The notes below the pieces were generated by a model that searched no databases, was not told where the DNA came from, and saw only the letters and a list, made by a program, of their open reading frames with translations. Of a stretch of DNA of 64,000 bases, positions 59,024 through 64,000 are shown in pieces. Numbering within the stretch: the first letter of the stretch is position 1; each line of letters starts with the position of its first letter. A program made the translations under genes and the position numbers. This stretch comes from Stutzerimonas stutzeri (GTDB taxonomy: Bacteria > Pseudomonadota > Gammaproteobacteria > Pseudomonadales > Pseudomonadaceae), in NCBI RefSeq assembly GCF_009789555.1, contig NZ_CP046902.1, positions 4,294,001 to 4,358,000 on the forward strand, read 5' to 3'.

Positions 59024-60469
59024 ATGATCCCGGTCATCCTTTCAGGCGGCAGCGGTTCCCGGCTCTGGCCTCTCTCTCGCAAGGCATTTCCCAAACAGTT
59101 CCTCGCACTGACAGCTGAACAGACCCTGTTCCAGCAGACCATCGAACGGCTCGCTTTCGAAGGCATGCAGCCGCCGCTGCTGGTCTGCAACAAAGAGCAC
59201 CGCTTCATCGTCAAGGAACAGCTGGCTGCACGCAAACTGGTGATCCAGGGGCTCATGCTTGAACCCTTTGGCCGTAACACCGCCCCGGCCATCGCCATCG
59301 CTGCCATGAAGCTGCTCGAGGATGGCCGTGACGAATTGCTGCTGGTTCTACCCGCCGATCATGTGATCGAAGACCATAAAGCGTTCCAACGCTCCCTTGC
59401 CCTGGCCACCAACGCCGCGGAAAACGGTGAAATGGTACTGTTCGGCATCCCGGCGACCAGCCCGGAGACCGGTTACGGCTATATCAAGTGTGACCACAAC
59501 GAGCGCAACGGCCTGCCGGAAGGCGTCAACCGTGTCACCAACTTTGTCGAGAAGCCCGATGAAGCGCGCGCGCAGCAGTACGTAGACTCCGGCGACTATT
59601 ACTGGAACAGCGGTATGTTCCTGTTCCGCGCCAGCGTCTTTCTCGAAGAATTGAAAAAACACGACCCGGACATCTACGACACCTGCGCCGCCGCGCTGGA
59701 GCGCAGCGCCAAGAATGGCGACGAAGTACTGATCGATCCAGCGACCTTCGCCTGCTGCCCGGACAATTCCATTGACTACGCAGTAATGGAAAAGACCGAG
59801 CTTGCGTGCGTGGTGCCGATGTCGGCTGGCTGGAGCGACGTAGGCTCCTGGTCCTCGCTCTGGGACGTGCTGGAAAAGGACGAGAACGGCAACGTGTCCC
59901 GTGGCGACGTGATCGTCGAGGACAGCCGCAACTGCCTCGTTCATGGCAATGGCAAGCTGGTGACCGTCGTAGGGCTGGACAACATCGTCGTCGTCGAGAC
60001 CAAGGATGCGACCATGATTGCCCACAAGGACAAGGTCCAGGACGTCAAGAAGCTCGTGAACAAGCTCGACGCCATGAAACGCTCGGAAACCCAGAATCAC
60101 TGCGCGGTCTATCGCCCGTGGGGCTGGTATGACTCGGTCGACATGGGCGGTCGTTTCCAGGTCAAGCGGATCTGCGTCAATCCGGGAGCGCAGCTCTCCC
60201 TGCAGATGCATCATCATCGCGCCGAGCACTGGATTGTCGTCTCCGGTACCGCCCAGGTCACCTGCAACGACAAGACGTTCCTGCTCACTGAAAACCAGTC
60301 GACCTATATTCCGGTGACATCGATCCATCGCCTGGCCAACCCGGGCAAGATCCCGCTGGAAATCATCGAAGTACAATCAGGCAGTTATCTCGGCGAAGAT
60401 GACATCGAGCGACTGGACGACGTATATGGTCGCGCGCAAGACTCGGTAGCGAGCCAATCGGCGCGCTAA
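59024..60469 (+). CDS. algA: Mannose-1-phosphate guanylyltransferase / mannose-6-phosphate isomerase
   Basis: A 481-residue bifunctional enzyme of the AlgA/ManC type. The N-terminal nucleotidyltransferase domain has MIPVILSGGSGSRLWPLSRKAFPKQFL (residues 1-27; GDP-mannose pyrophosphorylase signature), and the C-terminal cupin isomerase (about 350-480) contains RPWGWYDSVD and QMHHHRAEHWIVVSGTA (metal His). It supplies GDP-mannose for alginate or other mannose-containing polysaccharides. AGGAGA precedes the ATG. It is isolated here; no alg cluster is adjacent. A strong terminator follows. Confidence 0.95.
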   Translation: MIPVILSGGSGSRLWPLSRKAFPKQFLALTAEQTLFQQTIERLAFEGMQPPLLVCNKEHRFIVKEQLAARKLVIQGLMLEPFGRNTAPAIAIAAMKLLEDGRDELLLVLPADHVIEDHKAFQRSLALATNAAENGEMVLFGIPATSPETGYGYIKCDHNERNGLPEGVNRVTNFVEKPDEARAQQYVDSGDYYWNSGMFLFRASVFLEELKKHDPDIYDTCAAALERSAKNGDEVLIDPATFACCPDNSIDYAVMEKTELACVVPMSAGWSDVGSWSSLWDVLEKDENGNVSRGDVIVEDSRNCLVHGNGKLVTVVGLDNIVVVETKDATMIAHKDKVQDVKKLVNKLDAMKRSETQNHCAVYRPWGWYDSVDMGGRFQVKRICVNPGAQLSLQMHHHRAEHWIVVSGTAQVTCNDKTFLLTENQSTYIPVTSIHRLANPGKIPLEIIEVQSGSYLGEDDIERLDDVYGRAQDSVASQSAR

Positions 60470-60483
60470 ATAGCACGCCGTTG

Positions 60484-60517
60484 AAAAACCGCGCCGGACT
60501 GTGGCGCGGTTTTTTTA
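60484..60517 (+). terminator. Rho-independent terminator after algA
   Basis: AAAAACCGCGCC pairs with GGCGCGGTTTTT, loop GGACTGT, followed by T residues; 14 bases after the stop. A textbook terminator. Confidence 0.95.
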
Positions 60518-60840
60518 TGGAAACCAGAACGCGCTGGAACCAAGCGAGCCCCTAGCGCAATCTAACGGTCGGCCGTGAGACGGGATTACAACCGCCCGGT
60601 CCAGTGCGCTCGATATGCTCCGTAACCTGTATCCCAAACGTACAGCGATACCATCGCCCGGTCCGCCTGCATCAGCCGACTGTTAACGTGTGCATACACT
60701 TGTGCGCACCGCCGGCTTGCAATGGCGCCAGCCAGACCATTAAATAAGCAATCGCCAGACATTCTCCAACCGTGCTGCTTTCGGCATTGCCGTTTGCAAG
60801 CAACTGGCATCGGATTATTGAAAAAAGGAAACGATCAAGC
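60518..60840 (+). other. 323-base intergenic region between algA terminator and the next small gene
   Basis: I see no gene. GTGTGCATACAC at 60688-60699 is a 12-base inverted repeat, followed by TTGTGCGCAC. A sigma-70-like promoter follows at 60717-60745. The inverted repeat just upstream of the -35 could be an operator. Confidence 0.45.
60717..60745 (+). promoter_or_regulatory. Probable sigma-70 promoter for the 73-residue gene
   Basis: TTGCAA (60717-60722), 17-base spacer, TTAAAT (60740-60745), about 96 bases before the GTG start. The inverted repeat GTGTGCATACAC lies 18 bases upstream of the -35. Confidence 0.5.
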
Positions 60841-61062
60841 GTGACGAAAGAAGAATTACGCGCCGAACTGGAAAGGCAAGCCAACCGGTTCAAGACGGTA
60901 TATGGAGGTGAAGTTACCACCTATGCCGCGCAACCCGATCCCGAGCGCAAACCCTGGCGTAAAAAGCAGACGATCCACGACCAGGTTTTCCAGAAAGAAT
61001 TGGAAAAGATTGAGCAAGAGATAGCGAAACAGGCGACCGGCGAGCAATTAACAGAGCGCTGA
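60841..61062 (+). CDS. Small hydrophilic protein conserved in Pseudomonas (function unknown)
   Basis: 73 residues, charged and helical: MTKEELRAELERQANRFKTVYGG..., a central PDPERKPWRKK segment and a C-terminal amphipathic helix (FQKELEKIEQEIAK). No signal or membrane segment is present. A GTG start is chosen at 60841, with AAGGA 12 or so bases upstream; an upstream in-frame ATG at 60772 would add hydrophobic residues that look non-coding. I recall similar short proteins in pseudomonads but know no function. The last 50 bases converge on the HerA-like gene. Confidence 0.7.
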   Translation: MTKEELRAELERQANRFKTVYGGEVTTYAAQPDPERKPWRKKQTIHDQVFQKELEKIEQEIAKQATGEQLTER

Positions 61063-61113
61063 TAATTCAACTCGTCCGCGCGTCGTATGGCCCGCCAGTA
61101 TCGACAGTTTCGT

Positions 61114-62580
61114 TCAGCGCTTGCCACCCAGCAGGGACCCCATCAGCCCTCTCGCCAGTTGCCTGCCCAGTTGAGACGCCGCCTGGCGCATGGCGCTCTT
61201 CAATGCCCGCCCGGCAAGATCACCGAACGTATCACCTTGATCGCTTTTTGCGGGCCCCGCTTTCTGCTGGGGCTCGGCGTCCTTCGCGCGGTTCGCTCGC
61301 TCCAGCAGGATTTCGTAAGCGGACTCACGATCGACGGCCCTGTCGTAGCGTCCGCGCAACGACGAGCTGGCGATCAGCGCACGCCTTTCATCCTGGTCCA
61401 GCGGCCCCACCCGCGACCGTGGCGGGGCGACCGACACGCGCTGCACCATGGCGGGCGTTCCTTTGTCTTCGAGGCCACCGACCAGCGCTTCACCAATGCC
61501 CAGGTCAACCAGCGATTGGTGTGTAGAAAACGCCGGATTGGCCCTGAACCCCTCGGCCACCGCTCGTAACGCCTTCTGTTCCCTGGTCGTATAGGCCCGC
61601 AACCCGTGTTGGATGCGCAGGCCAAGCTGCGCCAGTACCTCATCGGGCAGATCGGACGGAGACTGGGTGACGAAATAGACGCCAACGCCTTTCGAGCGGA
61701 TCAGCCGAACGACCTGTATCAGCCGATCCTGCAACGCTTTGGGGGTGTCGCTGAACAGCAGGTGCGCCTCGTCGAAGAACAACGCGAGCAGTGGACGATC
61801 CGCGTCGCCGCGCTCGGGAAGTTGCTCGAACAGTTCGGCCAGCAGCCACAGCAGGAAGGTCGCGTAGACTTTGGGCGCTTGGTGAACGAGCTGTGTGGCA
61901 TCGAGCAGATGAATCCGGCCTCGGCCGTCGCCAGCCGGCTGCAGAATGTCTTCGAGCGCCAGCGCCGGCTCACCGAACAGCGCTTCGGCCCCCTGTTGCT
62001 CGAGGGTCGCCAGCCGCCGTAACAGTGCCTGCGAAGAGGCATGAGTCAGCAATGCCGCATCCTCGCCGAGTACCTCTGGGTTCTGTTTGAGATAGCCGAG
62101 CAGCGCCTTCAAGTCCTTGATATCCAGCAGCAGCAACCCTTCACGATCGGCCACCTTGAAGGCCGCGTAGAGTGCGGCCTGCTGGCTATCGGTCAGCTCA
62201 AGCAGGCTGCCCAACAGAAGTGGGCCCATTTCGGTGAGCGTGGTGCGCAACGGGTGCCCGCTCGCACCGTATACGTCCCACAGCGTAACGGGGTACGCCT
62301 GCGGAACATGGTCGAGCCAGGGCATGCTGGCGATGCGCTCGGCGATCTTGCCTTGGGGAACACCGGCCGCTCCCAGCCCGGACAGGTCACCCTTGATATC
62401 GGCTGCAAATACAGCGATACCCGCTTCGCTGAACGCCTCGGCAAGCCGCTGCAATGTAACCGTCTTGCCCGTCCCGGTCGCGCCAGCGATCAGGCCATGT
62501 CGATTGATCAGACGAAGCGGATGAGTATTGGGTTCGCCGTTGGCCTCCGCGCCAAGCACGAAGCGATCGTTATCTGTCAT
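61114..62580 (-). CDS. HerA-like ATPase of the DUF853/YjgR family
   Basis: A 488-residue P-loop ATPase: Walker A GATGTGKTVTLQRLAEAF (about residues 33-50), Walker B LLALFFDEAHLLF (about 265-277), Arg finger region around VTQSPSDLPDEVLAQLGLRIQHGLRA. The DUF853 signature FAADIKGDLSGLGAAG is present. It belongs to the HerA/FtsK-like helicase class; the role of YjgR-type proteins is unknown. The C-terminus (about 430-488) is basic, ending GLMGSLLGGKR. Start at 62580 has GGAG upstream; the longer open frame is not supported. Confidence 0.88.
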   Translation of the reverse strand: MTDNDRFVLGAEANGEPNTHPLRLINRHGLIAGATGTGKTVTLQRLAEAFSEAGIAVFAADIKGDLSGLGAAGVPQGKIAERIASMPWLDHVPQAYPVTLWDVYGASGHPLRTTLTEMGPLLLGSLLELTDSQQAALYAAFKVADREGLLLLDIKDLKALLGYLKQNPEVLGEDAALLTHASSQALLRRLATLEQQGAEALFGEPALALEDILQPAGDGRGRIHLLDATQLVHQAPKVYATFLLWLLAELFEQLPERGDADRPLLALFFDEAHLLFSDTPKALQDRLIQVVRLIRSKGVGVYFVTQSPSDLPDEVLAQLGLRIQHGLRAYTTREQKALRAVAEGFRANPAFSTHQSLVDLGIGEALVGGLEDKGTPAMVQRVSVAPPRSRVGPLDQDERRALIASSSLRGRYDRAVDRESAYEILLERANRAKDAEPQQKAGPAKSDQGDTFGDLAGRALKSAMRQAASQLGRQLARGLMGSLLGGKR

Positions 62581-62647
62581 CAGGCCATCTCCAGTACGCG
62601 AGGTGCGGATGAACCGGCGGCACCCAGGGGGCTTCGTTGAAGGTGGA

Positions 62648-62848
62648 TCAATCGCTATCCAAAGCCCTCTGGACAACGCCTTCGACTTTCTTCGCAACAG
62701 CGCCTTGCCGCTGCTTCCACAGCGCCTCGGCACCCGGGAAATCGGTACCAATCTCCGGACCGAGGTGCTCCGGATCGTAGCGCTGCGTACAGCCATTGCC
62801 AATGATTGGCGGCGCGGTTGCGCCGGCCTTTGCCAAGGGATCGCTCAT
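62648..62848 (-). CDS. Small hypothetical protein
   Basis: 66 residues starting MSDPLAKAGATAPP, with PEHLGPEIGTDFPGAEALWKQRQGAVAKKVEGVVQRALDSD, soluble and mildly acidic with a C-terminal helix. GGGAGGG lies nine bases before the ATG. It is between the HerA-like gene and purU, same strand, 29 bases after purU. I do not recognise it; the ribosome site and length make it plausible. Confidence 0.55.
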   Translation of the reverse strand: MSDPLAKAGATAPPIIGNGCTQRYDPEHLGPEIGTDFPGAEALWKQRQGAVAKKVEGVVQRALDSD

Positions 62849-62877
62849 GACGCTGCCCTCCCGCGCCGAAGCGACGG

Positions 62878-63729
62878 TCAGTTGAAGACCATCGTCTTGT
62901 TGCTGTGCACCAGTACACGGTCCTGCAAGTGATAGCGCAGACCGCGCGACAGCACCATCTTTTCCACGTCCTTGCCCAACCGAACCATGTCTTCGATGCT
63001 GTCGCGGTGGCTGACGCGCACTACGTCCTGCTCGATGATCGGACCGGCGTCCAGTTCCTCGGTAACGTAGTGGCAGGTCGCTCCGATCAGCTTGACGCCC
63101 CTCAGTGACGCCTGATGGTACGGCTTGGCGCCCGCGAAGGATGGCAGGAAGCTGTGGTGAATGTTGATCACTCGCTGGGCGAATTCCTCACACAGCTCGG
63201 CGGGGAGGATCTGCATGTAACGGGCAAGTACGATCACATCGGCGCCGTGTTCGCGCACCAGGCGTGACACTTCGGCAAACGCCTCATCCTTGCGCCCCGC
63301 CTCGACCGGCACGTGGAAATACGGGATGCCGTGCCACTCGACCATGCTGCGTAAATCGTCGTGGTTGGAAATGACGCAGGGAATATCGCAATCCAGCTCG
63401 CCGCTGTGCCACCGGTGCAGGAGATCGGCCAGGCAATGCGATTCCCGACTGGCCATCAGCACGACGCGCTTGCGCTCTTGCGAGTCGGTGATACGCCACT
63501 CCATGGAAAACTCGCGCGCAATGGGCGCGAATGCCTGGCGGAAGCCCGCAAGATCGAACGGCAGCGAGTCGGCACGAATCTCGTGCCGCATGAAGAACCA
63601 CCCGCTTTGATGATCCGAATGGTGATTGGCTTCGGTAATCCAGCCGTTGTAAGTGGCCAGGAAATTGCTGACCTTGGCAACAATGCCAACGCCATCGGGG
63701 CACGCAATAACCAGCCTGAACGTGCGCAT
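62878..63729 (-). CDS. purU: Formyltetrahydrofolate deformylase
   Basis: A 283-residue enzyme that hydrolyses 10-formyl-THF to THF and formate. It has an N-terminal ACT-type domain (1-85; RTFRLVIACPDGVGIVAKVSNFLATYNGWITEANHH) and a C-terminal formyltransferase-like domain with RVINIHHSFLPSFAGAKPYHQA and the catalytic Asp in SHRDSIEDM. Start at 63729 has GGAG upstream; the ORF opens earlier but family members begin MRTFRLV-like. The formate formed could feed PurT, also in this window. Confidence 0.96.
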   Translation of the reverse strand: MRTFRLVIACPDGVGIVAKVSNFLATYNGWITEANHHSDHQSGWFFMRHEIRADSLPFDLAGFRQAFAPIAREFSMEWRITDSQERKRVVLMASRESHCLADLLHRWHSGELDCDIPCVISNHDDLRSMVEWHGIPYFHVPVEAGRKDEAFAEVSRLVREHGADVIVLARYMQILPAELCEEFAQRVINIHHSFLPSFAGAKPYHQASLRGVKLIGATCHYVTEELDAGPIIEQDVVRVSHRDSIEDMVRLGKDVEKMVLSRGLRYHLQDRVLVHSNKTMVFN

Positions 63730-64000
63730 CAAAACTAACTCCAGCTTATAAAAAAGGTGGCGCATTCTAGCGCAGCGAAGAAAACGGCAACCAGATTATT
63801 GAGCCAGATCAGCGGCGGGCGCCGGATGGTTCCGATCGGCATAGGGTGGCGCGCGCCCCAACCGTGCAAACCCATAACGACGAGAGGGTTATTCAGGCGA
63901 GCAACATGACGCACACATCCGGTAATAGGCTCGTCCCGCAAAGCAGGCCTGACCAATGCTTACAGCAGAGCGGTCGGATTCGATATAAAAAGGCGGCATT
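63730..64000. other. 271-base region at the right edge
   Basis: This is upstream of purU and reaches the window end. No gene is supported; the minus-strand frame at 63735-63956 has no ribosome site or recognisable product. At the very edge ATATAAAAAGGCGGCATT resembles half of a terminator whose other arm is outside the window. Confidence 0.35.

Noticed and set aside
1..64000. CRISPR arrays, tRNA, rRNA, insertion sequences
   Set aside because: I found no regularly spaced repeats, cloverleaf-type sequences, transposase genes or terminal inverted repeats.

Overview
This is a high-GC window with short intergenic gaps and gene neighbourhoods typical of Pseudomonas: rnf-nth, gloA-argG-motY, pyrC-rnt, hom-thrC, xerD-dsbC, rpsP-rimM-trmD-rplS with ffh, purL, an aap-type amino-acid transporter and moaCDE. 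An Rnf complex next to nth, together with MotY and an AlgA-type enzyme, fits the P. stutzeri (Stutzerimonas) group. The genus is well supported; the species group is inferred from general knowledge. I saw no rRNA, tRNA, insertion sequence or CRISPR array.

Layout. 1-4133 (+): the end of the Rnf electron-transport operon (rnfC tail, rnfD, rnfG, rnfE), nth, and a small acidic protein. 4180-6869 (-): gloA, argG, motY. 7035-12186 (+): an envelope-lipid operon with a ClsC-like phospholipase D/cardiolipin synthase lipoprotein, two separate PqiA-type proteins, the MCE protein PqiB and the lipoprotein PqiC. 12331-14045 (+): pyrC and rnt. 14147-24347 (-), with a divergent GntR regulator at 24584-25243: an accessory catabolic block containing a TRAP transporter (dctPQM), a class III CoA-transferase, an atypical crotonase, a class V aminotransferase, a two-domain FAD/Fe-S 2-hydroxyacid dehydrogenase and a GlcG/HbpS-like protein. 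25374-34321 (-): thrC, hom, a GFA-family protein, dsbC, xerD, rplS, trmD, rimM, rpsP and ffh. 34566-36665 (+): two inner-membrane proteins. 36693-39263 (-): purT, then a tightly overlapped nudL / gamma-carbonic-anhydrase / DUF1289 trio. 39447-40528 (+): a NUDIX hydrolase and an L,D-transpeptidase-like protein. 40711-49493 (-): a YqfO-like protein, purL and aapPMQJ. 49839-53486 (+): a carboxylesterase, a GGDEF protein, rhlB and a tiny membrane protein. 53492-57389 (-): moaE, moaD, moaC, phoH and a metal-cation exporter. 57527-61062 (+): yaaA, algA and a small conserved-looking protein. 61114-63729 (-): a HerA-like ATPase, a small hypothetical protein and purU.

Most of the window is ordinary core genome. 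The best candidate for an undescribed system is the 14147-25243 block. It combines uptake of an organic acid, CoA activation, a crotonase lacking one of the classical catalytic glutamates, glyoxylate-type transamination and a flavin/Fe-S 2-hydroxyacid dehydrogenase. AT-rich palindromic elements with shared sub-motifs lie at its presumed promoters. The substrate is unknown. A second point of interest is the coupling of a ClsC-like enzyme to a Pqi intermembrane lipid-transport system. Several intergenic regions carry strong RNA hairpins: two between aapJ and aapQ, an extended one in the moaC leader, and one upstream of dctP. The 720-base gap before algA appears to hold no gene.
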